Positions 24,967 to 33,945 of a stretch of DNA of 64,000 nucleotides are shown piece by piece. Position 1 is the stretch's first letter, and each line of letters starts with the position of its first letter. The DNA lies in assembly GCF_002845985.1 (NCBI RefSeq), contig NZ_PDFK01000009.1, positions 94,395 through 158,394 on the forward strand. The letters are read 5' to 3'. Source of the DNA: Lysinibacillus fusiformis (GTDB lineage Bacteria; Bacillota; Bacilli; Bacillales_A; Planococcaceae). A program made the position numbers and the translations under genes. The notes beneath the pieces are model-generated. The model saw only the letters and a program-made list of their open reading frames with translations, did not search any database and was not told where the DNA came from.

Positions 24967-26259
24967 TTATTGCTGAAAGGGCGTAAACCAAGCTTTAGCG
25001 TTTTCCTGTACTTTTTTGGCTACCTCTTCAGGCGTTACCTGATCTAAGTACATGCCCTGTAGCTCACTCTCAAGCAAGCTCTTTGTTGTCGGGTCCCCAC
25101 CAGTAAAATTAGTCACCCACATATATGGTGTTGCTTCATTAGCAGTCGAGTTACTAATGTCATTTAGCAAGGCGTCATCAGAAGTAATGCCAGGAATAGC
25201 ACTGATCATAGAAAATTCCCTCACAAACAGTTCACCAAATTCCTTTGTTGTTAAAAACGCTAAAAATTCTTTAGCTGCTTCTTTATTTTTTGAATTTGCA
25301 TTGATCGCAAATGAACCATCTACCCAAGTTGTCACTGTTTTATGACCTTCTTTTGAAGGAATCGGGAAATACCCTAAATCTAAATCTGGATTCATTTCTA
25401 AGACAACAGGAATTTCCCAGCTACCGAGCGGGAACATCGCTGCATCCTCTAAAGCGAACAATGTACGAATATCATCCATTCCCAAGCCTTCTGAATTAGC
25501 TGGAAAATACTTTTTCAAGTCGTTCATCACTTGTATAGATTCGATAAACTGAGCGTCTGAGAAATCCTTTTCTCCCGTAAGCACTGCTTGATAGAAATCA
25601 TTTCCTTCATAAATAGCGGGGCCCACAATACCGTGTAGCAACGATAATAACCAGCCTTCTTTTGTACCCATTGCAATGGGTGTAATGCCCTTTTCTAATA
25701 ATTGATCATTTAAGGCTATAAATTCACCCCATGTAGTAGGAACTTCGAGATTATTATCTTTAAAAATCTTTTTATTATAGAAAAATTGCGTTGAGCTTAA
25801 ATTAATTGGTACACCATACTGATTCCCTTGTTCATCACGTGAAGCCATTAATGCCTCTTCAGGATATGCACGCAAACCGCTTAAGTCATTTATTTTCTCA
25901 ACATAACCCGCCTCTGCAAGCTTCAACCCAGCTGCATATGGACGCAAGTGGAAAATATCTGGTCCTTCCCCCGCTTGTAATGCTGTATTGAGGACTGTGT
26001 TATATTCTGTATTTTTAGTTGGGTTAAAGGAAATGTGTATATCAGGATGTTGTTCATTAAATAAAGCAATTACTTTTTCATATTTGGCAACATCTTCTGT
26101 CCGCCAACTCCCTATTGTTAGAGAAACCTCTTCTGTTTTCGGCCCGTCTTCTTTACCAGATGTAGTTGCGTTCGTTGATTTCTTATCGGTGTTACAGCCT
26201 ACTAAAGCTACAACGAGTAATAAAAGAAACGGCAATAACCATTTACTCTTTTGTCTCAT
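24967..26259 (-). CDS. Extracellular sugar-binding lipoprotein
   Basis: I start it at ATG 26259 (AAGGGTGGA nine bases upstream); the frame's first ATG at 26280 overlaps the previous gene. The 430-aa product has a lipoprotein signal (lipobox VVALVGC), then a family 1 solute-binding fold with NEQHPDIHISFNPTKNTEYNTVLNTAL and GLGMDDIRTLFALEDAAMFPLGSWE. The ligand should be a muropeptide sugar such as MurNAc or GlcNAc-MurNAc, judged from the operon rather than from the binding site. Confidence 0.9.
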   Translation of the reverse strand: MRQKSKWLLPFLLLLVVALVGCNTDKKSTNATTSGKEDGPKTEEVSLTIGSWRTEDVAKYEKVIALFNEQHPDIHISFNPTKNTEYNTVLNTALQAGEGPDIFHLRPYAAGLKLAEAGYVEKINDLSGLRAYPEEALMASRDEQGNQYGVPINLSSTQFFYNKKIFKDNNLEVPTTWGEFIALNDQLLEKGITPIAMGTKEGWLLSLLHGIVGPAIYEGNDFYQAVLTGEKDFSDAQFIESIQVMNDLKKYFPANSEGLGMDDIRTLFALEDAAMFPLGSWEIPVVLEMNPDLDLGYFPIPSKEGHKTVTTWVDGSFAINANSKNKEAAKEFLAFLTTKEFGELFVREFSMISAIPGITSDDALLNDISNSTANEATPYMWVTNFTGGDPTTKSLLESELQGMYLDQVTPEEVAKKVQENAKAWFTPFQQ

Positions 26260-26276
26260 ACCAACAGATCCACCCT

Positions 26277-27296
26277 TCATATCAGTAATTTTTCATAAAT
26301 CATCGTATGAAGCTTCTCCCGAATCCTTCGCAGCTTTATATTTCTCCCATAATGCACCGCATTCGTTAAGAAAATAACAAATGCTTTTTGAATAGGGTCC
26401 ATCCAAATACTCGTGCCTGTAAATCCTGTATGACCAAATGAGTTCTTGCTCCACCTCCTACCAAAACAAAGTGATGTATCGTCCCCTCTCCATACTTCAA
26501 AACCAAGTCCCCTATTTTTGAATGTTTTTGTATAGGTAAGCTCCATCCATTCATATGGAATAACCGTTTGTTGCCTGATCCCTAAAAAAATTTCCGCATA
26601 CTTTGCTAAATCCTCTGCGCACGAAAACAAGCCTGCACTCCCAGCAACCCCATCGAGTAATAGAGCTTTTTCATCATGAACAATCCCCTGAACAAATTTC
26701 CCTGCAAACATTTCAGTTGATGCCGCAAGCCTTCTTTGTTGCTCCTGCAATCGAAAACGAGTATGGTGCATGCCCCATGGCTTAAAAATCTCTTGCTCTA
26801 CAAAACTGTTGAATGAACACCCAGTAACCTGTTCAATCACCTTTCCTAGTAGAATCATGCCTAAATCACTATATACCACCTGTTTATTTGGCTGACACAC
26901 TACTTCACTTGCCATTATCTCCTGCATGATGTCACGTCTGTGATTCCGCTCTACCACTGGTGTTAAATCTGCCGGTAGCCCTGAGCAATGCTGTAATAAC
27001 TGTTGAATCGTTATATCTGGGTAATGAAATGTAGGCAAAAATGTTTGAACAGGCTCTCTTAATGTTAATTGATTTCGACTTATCAGCAGTAAAATAGCTG
27101 GTACTGTAGCTACAACCTTCGTTAAGGAAGCTAAATCAAACAGCGTATGATTTACAATAGCTTGCTTGCTACCATCCTCAGCTGTATAGGCTCCATAACT
27201 GCCTGTTAATAGCCTGTTTTGTTGCTGTTGAACAATTAATACAGCTCCTGGCAGTTCCTTTTCGTTCACTAAGTCATTGATATATGCATCTACCAC
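26277..27296 (-). CDS. Serine hydrolase of the beta-lactamase/DD-peptidase fold (YbbE-like)
   Basis: The 339-aa protein has the three active-site motifs of class C-like hydrolases: SxxK as ASLTKVV near residue 57, YxN-type as VYSDLG near 143, and HTG (FGHTGFTGTSIW) near 300. No signal peptide is seen, so it is probably cytosolic. In B. subtilis the MurNAc rescue locus contains a comparable gene, ybbE, next to murQ-murR-murP-amiE-nagZ. It is likely an esterase or peptidase that trims muropeptides, though activity is unproven. It is first gene of the operon, with a GTG start after GAGGTG. Confidence 0.82.
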   Translation of the reverse strand: MVDAYINDLVNEKELPGAVLIVQQQQNRLLTGSYGAYTAEDGSKQAIVNHTLFDLASLTKVVATVPAILLLISRNQLTLREPVQTFLPTFHYPDITIQQLLQHCSGLPADLTPVVERNHRRDIMQEIMASEVVCQPNKQVVYSDLGMILLGKVIEQVTGCSFNSFVEQEIFKPWGMHHTRFRLQEQQRRLAASTEMFAGKFVQGIVHDEKALLLDGVAGSAGLFSCAEDLAKYAEIFLGIRQQTVIPYEWMELTYTKTFKNRGLGFEVWRGDDTSLCFGRRWSKNSFGHTGFTGTSIWMDPIQKAFVIFLTNAVHYGRNIKLRRIREKLHTMIYEKLLI

Positions 27297-27404
27297 GAAA
27301 GCACCTCATTATATAAAAATCTAAATTTTCTGTAAATTATTATTATCATATAAAATAAAATGATGAAAAATAACAACAATCCTAAAATTTTTTTTCAAAT
27401 AAAC

Positions 27405-27453
27405 ATATAAAAAACCCCCTTCGTTGGTAAATGTTTTACCTATAAAGGGGGTT
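27405..27453 (-). terminator. Terminator after DHA2 exporter gene
   Basis: AACCCCCTT / AAGGGGGTT stem followed by TTTTTTA on the minus strand. Confidence 0.85.
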
Positions 27454-27460
27454 CTGTTCA

Positions 27461-28975
27461 TTATTTAGTTGGTTTTTTTAAATCCATTGAAGCTGCTGTG
27501 CTTTCAACTTTTACACGTTTTAAGAAGAAGGCAAGTACTACTGCAATCACTGTTATACCCGCTGCAATTAAGAAGGAGTGTGTAATACCATCTAATAAGG
27601 CAGTTTGCATAATCTGATCTTGCATTTGTTGCATTTGCTCTGCTGTAGGTGCCGCTCCTGATTGTGCAGCATTCGCTTTGGCTTCTACAATTAATTCTTC
27701 TGCTTTTGCTTTTGTACGATTATTCATAAATGTAACTAAAATCGCACTACCGATTGCTCCTGATACCTGCTGTAATGTATTGTTAATAGCTGTACCATGA
27801 GGATTCATAATTTGTGGTAGTTGATTTAAACCGTTTGTCATAATTGGCATCATGACCATCGACATACCAAACATACGAATTGTATACATTGATACGATAT
27901 ATGTGTAGCTTGAATCAATTTCTAATTTTGTTAAACCAAATGTTGCAATTGTTGTGATTGTTAAGCCAATAATGGCCAACACTCGAGGACCAAATTTATC
28001 GAAAAGCTTACCAGTGATTGGTGACATAATCCCCATAACAAGTGCCCCTGGAAGCATCATTAAACCAGCCTCAAATGGTTCAATACCACGAATAGACTGT
28101 ACATATGCTGGTGTTAAAATCATCCCTGAGAACATCGCCATAGAGATAATAACTGAGATGACAGACCCTAAAGCAAACATTGGGTATTTATAAATACGTA
28201 ATTCCAGAAGTGGCTCATCCATTTTCAACTGCTTAATGATAAAAATTATTAAAGCGATGAAGCCAACTGTAATTGTTCCATATACCCATGGACTTGACCA
28301 GCCTTTATCCCCCGCTGTACTAAAGCCGTATAAAATACCACCGAATGCAACTGTTGATAAAAGGACTGAAGGGAAATCTAAGTGAACTTCACGTGTCTCC
28401 ATCACGTTTCTTAGTTTCCACACACCAAATAATAAACTAATTATTGCAAATGGAATAATCATTTGGAAGAGCATACGCCAATCATGATGCTCCACAATGT
28501 AGCCTGATAATGTAGGACCAATTGCTGGCGCCATGATCATTACTAAACCAAAGATCCCCATCGCTGCTCCACGCTTCTCTTTCGGGAAGCTTGTTAGCAT
28601 AACATTCATTAAAAGTGGTGACATACTAGAAGCCCCAGCTGCTTGCACCATACGACCTGCTAGCAGCACACCAAAGTTTGGCGCAAAGCCTGCCATAATT
28701 GTACCGATTGTAAAGATGGACATCGCTGTTATAAATAGATGTCTATTTTTAAAGCGTGTCACAAAGAATGCTGAAGCGGGCACTAAAATACCGCTCACGA
28801 GCATATACCCTGTTGCTAACCATTGTACCTTTGAATAGGTAATCCCAAAATCCTTCATGATTGTTGGTAATGCCACATTCAACAATGTGTTGTTTAGAAA
28901 AGCAACAAAAGCACCCACAAATAGAATAGCTATCATGCCATAAGGGGGCTTTTTCATTGTTTGCTCACTATTCAT
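27461..28975 (-). CDS. DHA2-family MFS multidrug exporter (EmrB/QacA type)
   Basis: This 504-aa protein has about 14 helices. Motif D1 near the N-terminus is LLNVALPTIMKDFGI, motif A is VTRFKNRHLF and motif C is GPTLSGYIVEHHDWRMLF, all characteristic of the 14-TM drug:H+ antiporters such as LmrB and QacA. A cytoplasmic helical insert near residues 420-455 is rich in Ala/Gln (AAPTAEQMQQMQDQ). It exports amphipathic or cationic compounds. It is divergent from a TetR gene 157 bases away, which probably represses it. Confidence 0.9.
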   Translation of the reverse strand: MNSEQTMKKPPYGMIAILFVGAFVAFLNNTLLNVALPTIMKDFGITYSKVQWLATGYMLVSGILVPASAFFVTRFKNRHLFITAMSIFTIGTIMAGFAPNFGVLLAGRMVQAAGASSMSPLLMNVMLTSFPKEKRGAAMGIFGLVMIMAPAIGPTLSGYIVEHHDWRMLFQMIIPFAIISLLFGVWKLRNVMETREVHLDFPSVLLSTVAFGGILYGFSTAGDKGWSSPWVYGTITVGFIALIIFIIKQLKMDEPLLELRIYKYPMFALGSVISVIISMAMFSGMILTPAYVQSIRGIEPFEAGLMMLPGALVMGIMSPITGKLFDKFGPRVLAIIGLTITTIATFGLTKLEIDSSYTYIVSMYTIRMFGMSMVMMPIMTNGLNQLPQIMNPHGTAINNTLQQVSGAIGSAILVTFMNNRTKAKAEELIVEAKANAAQSGAAPTAEQMQQMQDQIMQTALLDGITHSFLIAAGITVIAVVLAFFLKRVKVESTAASMDLKKPTK

Positions 28976-29132
28976 TTATATCCCTCAATTCTTTCTTGTG
29001 TTTTGCGATAAAACTTATTTTATACTCGTAGTCTACTTTTTTCAACAAATAAGTTTATATTTTTTATAAACGTTGATATGCAAGGGTTTTAAGTGTAGAA
29101 TAAGAGTATAATAATATAAAAAAGGTGAGGTT

Positions 29133-30044
29133 ATGAACAAAAGAAAAAGACAGATTATTACAGCAGCACGTGAACTTTTTATTGAAAAGGGTTTTCTAGA
29201 TACATCGATTAATGACATCATCAATGCAGCTAAAATCTCAAAAGGTACATTTTATAATCACTTTACTTCGAAAAACGAATGCTTAATCGCCATTTTGGAT
29301 GAAGGGCGTGAAGAAGCTAGTAATCGTCGTCATGAGCTTATCTATGGTAAAGACCCTACAGATTTAGAAGTATTGACACAGCAAGTCGCTGTTCTCATGT
29401 ATGTCAATCGTGAACATAATTTAATACAGATTTTCGAATCCGTCTTCCAATCAAGAGATAAAGAACTAAAGAAAATCATTATTAACTACCATTTACAAGA
29501 ATTAGAATGGCTAGCCAGCCGACTAGTACAAGTTTTTGGCGAAGAGATTAGCCCAATTAGCTATGAATGTGCTGTCCAAACACTTGGGATGATTAACCTC
29601 ACTCTACGTGCTGTCTTTATTGCCGATTATAAATATATCAATCGAGAAGCTATTGTACGTGTAGCATTGCGTAATATTAGCGTAATTATACCCACGATGC
29701 TTGAGTCGAAAGAAATCATCGTGAGTGTTGAAATGATCAATACCATTCAAAATGTGGTGAACTATAAAACCGTTACAAAAGAAATGGTTATCGAACAATT
29801 ACAAGGCTTTACAAAGGGTTTGTCGAACAACGAAACAATGGAAGGTTTGGAATATGCTCAATTCTTATTAGAAGAGCTACAGCGCGAAAAACCAAAGCTT
29901 TTTATCATCGAATCACTTCTTACTCCTTTCCGTAAGGCATTCGTTGGCACAGAACATATCGCAGAAGCGCGCGATATCGCTAATAACTTATGGCGCTATG
30001 TTAAAATTGAACAGCCAGCCGAGCGTTGTACGAAAAATAAATAA
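29133..30044 (+). CDS. TetR/AcrR family regulator of the DHA2 exporter
   Basis: The 303-aa protein has a clear N-terminal TetR HTH (FIEKGFLDTSINDIINAAKISKGTFYNHFTSKNE). It is longer than the usual 190-220 aa, with an extended helical C-terminus (KEMVIEQLQGFTKGLSN) as in YxbF/LmrA-like regulators. Inverted stretches TATACTC / GAGTATA lie in the divergent intergenic region and may contribute to the operator, but they overlap the -10 boxes, so this is weak. It is likely a repressor of the exporter gene. Confidence 0.86.
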   Translation: MNKRKRQIITAARELFIEKGFLDTSINDIINAAKISKGTFYNHFTSKNECLIAILDEGREEASNRRHELIYGKDPTDLEVLTQQVAVLMYVNREHNLIQIFESVFQSRDKELKKIIINYHLQELEWLASRLVQVFGEEISPISYECAVQTLGMINLTLRAVFIADYKYINREAIVRVALRNISVIIPTMLESKEIIVSVEMINTIQNVVNYKTVTKEMVIEQLQGFTKGLSNNETMEGLEYAQFLLEELQREKPKLFIIESLLTPFRKAFVGTEHIAEARDIANNLWRYVKIEQPAERCTKNK

Positions 30045-30048
30045 AACA

Positions 30049-30086
30049 AAAAGAGGTATCAAATAAAACACTTTGATACCTCTTTA
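30049..30086 (+). terminator. Terminator after TetR gene
   Basis: AAAGAGGTATCAAA / TTTGATACCTCTTT is a 14-bp stem with a short loop. The T-run is short. Confidence 0.7.
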
Positions 30087-30144
30087 CTCTGTTTAATAAG
30101 CCTCGTCCTTCAAGAGCATTCCTCTCTAGAAATCGAATCTAACA

Positions 30145-31788
30145 CTAGTGACATTGGAATTTTAGAACGAAGATGGTTCCATCTTGGCCTGAACGAACAC
30201 TAATTGTGCCATTGTGTAAATCAATGAGCTGTTTCGTAATGGCTAGTCCTAGCCCTGTTCCTGTTGTATCATCTGTCGTATTCGTTCCTCGATAATAGCG
30301 TTCGAATAGATTATCGAGCTCCTCCTGCGGAATACCAGGGCCTTGGTCAGCAATGGTTAGCATTACTTCTTTACCAGTATGTTGTGCCTCCACAACGACC
30401 TTCGTGCCTTCAGGCGTATACTTTTTCGCATTAGTTATTAAATTATCCATAATCCGCTTAAGTAAAAGCTCATCTGCTTGCAGCAACACATCACCATATA
30501 CCTTTACACATACCTGTTCATCTGCAAATTGTGGTAACCATATGGCTAGCGGTAATAACACTTTATCCAGCTGTATCGCTTTATTTTTTAATTGGTACGT
30601 ATAGGTTAAATCCTGAATGAGTGCATCCATGTATGTCGCCTTTTCTTGCATGGTTTGTGCAAAAATACGCATCTCATCCTTTGTCCACTCATATTCCTCA
30701 GATGCAAGCATAGTGGAATAGCCATAAATGGAGCTTAACGGGGTCTTTAGATCGTGCGATAAGCCTGTTATCCACTCCTCACGTAAATGCTCTGCATGCT
30801 TGATTTGCCTTTCATTTGAATCAAGTCGTTCAGATAGATGATTGAGTGACTCCTCTACAGGTTGAAACAGTTTAAATTTCCGTTTTAACTTCCCTGTTTT
30901 TTGATGATGGATTTTTTTATCACTAATTTCACTGTAATCAAATTGAGTTAGTCGTTCAATGCGTGATATAACATAGACTAATGGTCGTACAAATTGTCGT
31001 GAAATACTGATGGATAAAAAGATAACGCCCAACAGCAATATAATATGCCCTCCAAAGAAGATAGAAACGAACAATACCATCGCCTTATTAAAAGGCTCTT
31101 CAAAAGGCTTATAAGATGGGTTAGGCATTCGCACAACAAATGTCATATCGTTGGCTAAGGCTGTGCTTTGCTTCAGCTCCGCATGCTCGAAAATATCGTA
31201 TTTTTCCTCTAGTAATTGTGGCTTATTTAGCTTCTCATAGCGTTCGCCAATGACTTCAATCCGATTCCATTGCTCGTCATAGATTTCAACACTGGCTTTA
31301 TTTTCTTTTAGACGTTGCCGTGTTACAGCAGAAATATTCCCTGTTGCTGTCCAGTTTTCAAGTGCCTCCTCAAAAAGTGGTTGGACAGGAGTAGTCGGAA
31401 GAAATAATAAATAGTAATTTGGCAGTTCCCACGTATGCATACCCGGTTGTTTCAATGCCAATAGTTCATTATCTGACTTGCCACATAATCCACATGTATC
31501 TCCCGTATAATCAACAATTGTCATGGATGAATCAAATAAATAGAGCTGTCCTACATTTTCCTCAGCTCTCTTCACTAAATAATCAGCAATTTTAACCGTC
31601 TTCCCTTTCTCTACAACTGCATCATCTTCAATTTCAAAGGAGCTCATAACATGAATATTGTCACCAACACGTTCATTGATAAAGATAGCGAAAAACACCA
31701 GACTTATAATAAAACCTGAAATGATCAATAGATAGAATATGATGAAATACGACACAAAACGGAGTGTTAATTTTCCAGCAGACTTCAT
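30145..31788 (-). CDS. Sensor histidine kinase with CxxC-containing extracytoplasmic domain
   Basis: This 547-aa protein has TM1 (about 13-35), an extracytoplasmic domain (about 36-235), TM2 (about 237-260), HAMP-like region, then HisKA with the phospho-acceptor in GLSHDLKTPLSSIYGY and an HATPase with ITNAKKYTPEG and DQGPGIP, GTGLGLAIT. The outer domain contains CGLCGK near residue 117, a CxxC pair that could be a disulphide switch or a metal site. It is co-transcribed with the response regulator (ATGA overlap), and the DUF418 gene divergent from that pair is a possible target. Confidence 0.9.
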   Translation of the reverse strand: MKSAGKLTLRFVSYFIIFYLLIISGFIISLVFFAIFINERVGDNIHVMSSFEIEDDAVVEKGKTVKIADYLVKRAEENVGQLYLFDSSMTIVDYTGDTCGLCGKSDNELLALKQPGMHTWELPNYYLLFLPTTPVQPLFEEALENWTATGNISAVTRQRLKENKASVEIYDEQWNRIEVIGERYEKLNKPQLLEEKYDIFEHAELKQSTALANDMTFVVRMPNPSYKPFEEPFNKAMVLFVSIFFGGHIILLLGVIFLSISISRQFVRPLVYVISRIERLTQFDYSEISDKKIHHQKTGKLKRKFKLFQPVEESLNHLSERLDSNERQIKHAEHLREEWITGLSHDLKTPLSSIYGYSTMLASEEYEWTKDEMRIFAQTMQEKATYMDALIQDLTYTYQLKNKAIQLDKVLLPLAIWLPQFADEQVCVKVYGDVLLQADELLLKRIMDNLITNAKKYTPEGTKVVVEAQHTGKEVMLTIADQGPGIPQEELDNLFERYYRGTNTTDDTTGTGLGLAITKQLIDLHNGTISVRSGQDGTIFVLKFQCH

Positions 31789-32486
31789 GAAGAAATGTCC
31801 CCAACAAGCTTATAGCCAATACCTCTGACAGTGATAATGCAGGTCGGCTTTCCAGGATTTTTTTCTATTTTTTCTCGCAGCTTTCTTATATGTACCATCA
31901 CTGTATTATCATCAAATAAGCAATCACCCCATACGCGCTCGTATATTTGCTCTTTTGATAACACTTGCCCTACATTGTCACATAAATATTTTAATAAATG
32001 AAACAAGCGACCACTGATTATTTCTTTCACCCCGTCTACCTCGATTTCTGCTGCGTCAATGTCAAATGTAAAACGGCTGCAAGTAAATACATGATTTTCT
32101 GGTACACTCTTTTTCTTCATGTAACGGACTAACTGTACCTTTACTCGTGCTACAAGCTCTAATGGGTTAAATGGTTTTGTAATATAATCATCTGCGCCAT
32201 TCATAAAACCGCGAAGTTTATCTGCATCACTGCTTTTTGCAGTTAAATAAAAAATAGGGGCATCACTTTTTTCCCGAATCCTATTCGCGATATCCAGCCC
32301 ACTTCCATCTGGCAGCATGATATCTAATAGATAAAAGTCAAATGTTTTAGTATTCATTTCATCTTTTGCTTCTTCAATTGTGTTACATAATGTAATATTG
32401 GTAATTCCTTCTTTTCTTAAAATGATTTCAATCATTTCAGCAATGGCACGTTCATCCTCTAACACTAAAATTGATGCGTCCTGCAT
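31785..32486 (-). CDS. OmpR/PhoB-family response regulator
   Basis: The 233-aa protein has a receiver domain (acidic pocket LEDE, phospho-Asp in FYLLDIMLPDGSG near residue 55, Lys in ITKPFNP near 106) and a C-terminal winged helix (KEQIYERVWGDCLFDDNTVMVHIRKLREKI). It forms a two-component system with the kinase encoded next. Confidence 0.93.
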   Translation of the reverse strand: MQDASILVLEDERAIAEMIEIILRKEGITNITLCNTIEEAKDEMNTKTFDFYLLDIMLPDGSGLDIANRIREKSDAPIFYLTAKSSDADKLRGFMNGADDYITKPFNPLELVARVKVQLVRYMKKKSVPENHVFTCSRFTFDIDAAEIEVDGVKEIISGRLFHLLKYLCDNVGQVLSKEQIYERVWGDCLFDDNTVMVHIRKLREKIEKNPGKPTCIITVRGIGYKLVGDISS

Positions 32487-32589
32487 TTCCTCACCTACTT
32501 TTAAGATTAATTTAAGGTAGTCATTATTTCACCATAAGCTTTTTTCACTATTCTATGTATAAGATAACCAATTAAGGAGATAAAACGCA

Positions 32590-33729
32590 ATGATAACTAA
32601 ACGAGTTACTTTCATTGATACGATGCGTGGATTTAGTTTATTTGGCATCTTAATGGCAAATTTGCTGATTTTCCAGTACGGGATGTATGGCAAAGATGAA
32701 TTAAAAAATCTTTCTACCTTAGATAATGGAGCTTTATATTTTGTGAAAATTGTGATTGAAGGCTCATTTATGCCTATCTTCACTATATTATTCGGCTTCT
32801 CGCTTATTAAATTGATTGAATCCATTCGCAAGAAAAAGAATAAAAGCCGCTGGTCTATTTTACGCCGTGCAACTGGTTTGATTGCTCTCGGCTTACTTCA
32901 TTCCACTTTATTATGGGAAGGCGATATTCTATTTTCTTATGGCTGTATGACTTTATTTTTGATTCCCTTTATTAATCGGAAGCCGAAAACGCTATTTATA
33001 TGGGCCAGTATCCTTTTCGTCCTAACAACGGCATTAACATACGGCTCTATGGAAGCTTCAAAAAAGGAACAAAAAGAGCTAGATACCTATATTGAAAAAG
33101 CAGATAACGTTTACGCTAACGGAAGCTACTCAGAAATTTTTGATTTTCGAGCTAATGCTGAAGTACCGGGAATGGAAGAGCCAGCCTTCCTCTTCATTTT
33201 ATTAATTTTTACACCGTTGTTCTACGCGCCTCTATTCCTTTTCGGTATGGCACTTGCTAAAAAGCAAGCCTTCATGGAGATGGATAAGGAAATGAAATGG
33301 TATAAGCTAGGTACTCTCCTCGTTCCTATTGGGCTCGTATGTAAAAGTCTAAGTTTTATAGAAAGTGCCTTTTCTTCCATCTTATTAATGGGTGGCGCTC
33401 AGTTACTAGCGGTTGGCTATGTTTGCCTTGCAGCACTCATTTATAAAACACGTCCTGTACAACTACTTGCACCAGCATTTGAGAGCGTTGGAAAACTGTC
33501 ATTAACCAATTATTTACTACAAACCATTATTTGTACAACTGTTTTTTATGGCTATGGTCTCGGATTATACGGTAAACTGGGCGTCTTTGGTGGTATCCTA
33601 TTCGGAATCGTTGTATATGGCTTGCAATGTGTTTTCAGCCTTGCCTATTTAAAGAAATTTAAACGTGGCCCATTTGAGACAATCTTACGGATATGGACGA
33701 ATTGGTCTTGGACTGGGCAGGTAAAATAA
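32590..33729 (+). CDS. DUF418 / YeiB-like membrane protein
   Basis: This 379-aa polytopic protein begins with the family signature RVTFIDTMRGFSLFGILMANLL and ends with the DUF418 region (GPFETILRIWTNWSW). About ten helices are predicted. Function is unknown in the family, though some members are linked to surface modification by resemblance to acyltransferase-like membrane proteins. Divergent from the two-component operon (103 bases), it is a likely target of that system. The start has AAGGAGATAAAACGC as ribosome site. Confidence 0.85.
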   Translation: MITKRVTFIDTMRGFSLFGILMANLLIFQYGMYGKDELKNLSTLDNGALYFVKIVIEGSFMPIFTILFGFSLIKLIESIRKKKNKSRWSILRRATGLIALGLLHSTLLWEGDILFSYGCMTLFLIPFINRKPKTLFIWASILFVLTTALTYGSMEASKKEQKELDTYIEKADNVYANGSYSEIFDFRANAEVPGMEEPAFLFILLIFTPLFYAPLFLFGMALAKKQAFMEMDKEMKWYKLGTLLVPIGLVCKSLSFIESAFSSILLMGGAQLLAVGYVCLAALIYKTRPVQLLAPAFESVGKLSLTNYLLQTIICTTVFYGYGLGLYGKLGVFGGILFGIVVYGLQCVFSLAYLKKFKRGPFETILRIWTNWSWTGQVK

Positions 33730-33768
33730 AACTCAACAGGTAGGCAAATAAGAAAGGAATTATTTTAT

Positions 33769-33867
33769 ATGAATAGTGACACTAAAGAAGACTTTACAGA
33801 CTCATGGTGGTTTTTAGGTATTTGTGCGGCTGTAGCAGTGATTCTAACACTACTTGCATTTTCATAG
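33769..33867 (+). CDS. Small single-pass membrane protein (32 aa)
   Basis: ATG 33769 follows AGAAAGGAATTATTTTAT. The product has an acidic, hydrophilic N-terminus (MNSDTKEDFTDS) and then one hydrophobic helix (WWFLGICAAVAVILTLLAF) to the stop at 33867. It lies 40 bases after the DUF418 gene on the same strand, so it is probably co-transcribed and may be a small partner of that protein. No family recognised. Confidence 0.6.
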   Translation: MNSDTKEDFTDSWWFLGICAAVAVILTLLAFS

Positions 33868-33945
33868 ACAATTGCATGGAATTCGTTTTCATTTGCCCCC
33901 TACTGTATACTAGAACTACAACTATACAGCTTAGGGGGTATTTTG

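Noticed and set aside
27302..27331. TTTACA-17-TATAAT promoter match before the YbbE-like gene (minus strand)
   Set aside because: The -10 is so close to the GTG start that transcription would begin past the GAGGTG ribosome site; unless the mRNA is leaderless the real promoter must be further upstream.
29040..29125. TATACTC / GAGTATA inverted stretches as TetR operator of the DHA2 exporter
   Set aside because: Arms are far apart and coincide with the two divergent -10 regions, so the symmetry may only reflect promoter sequences.
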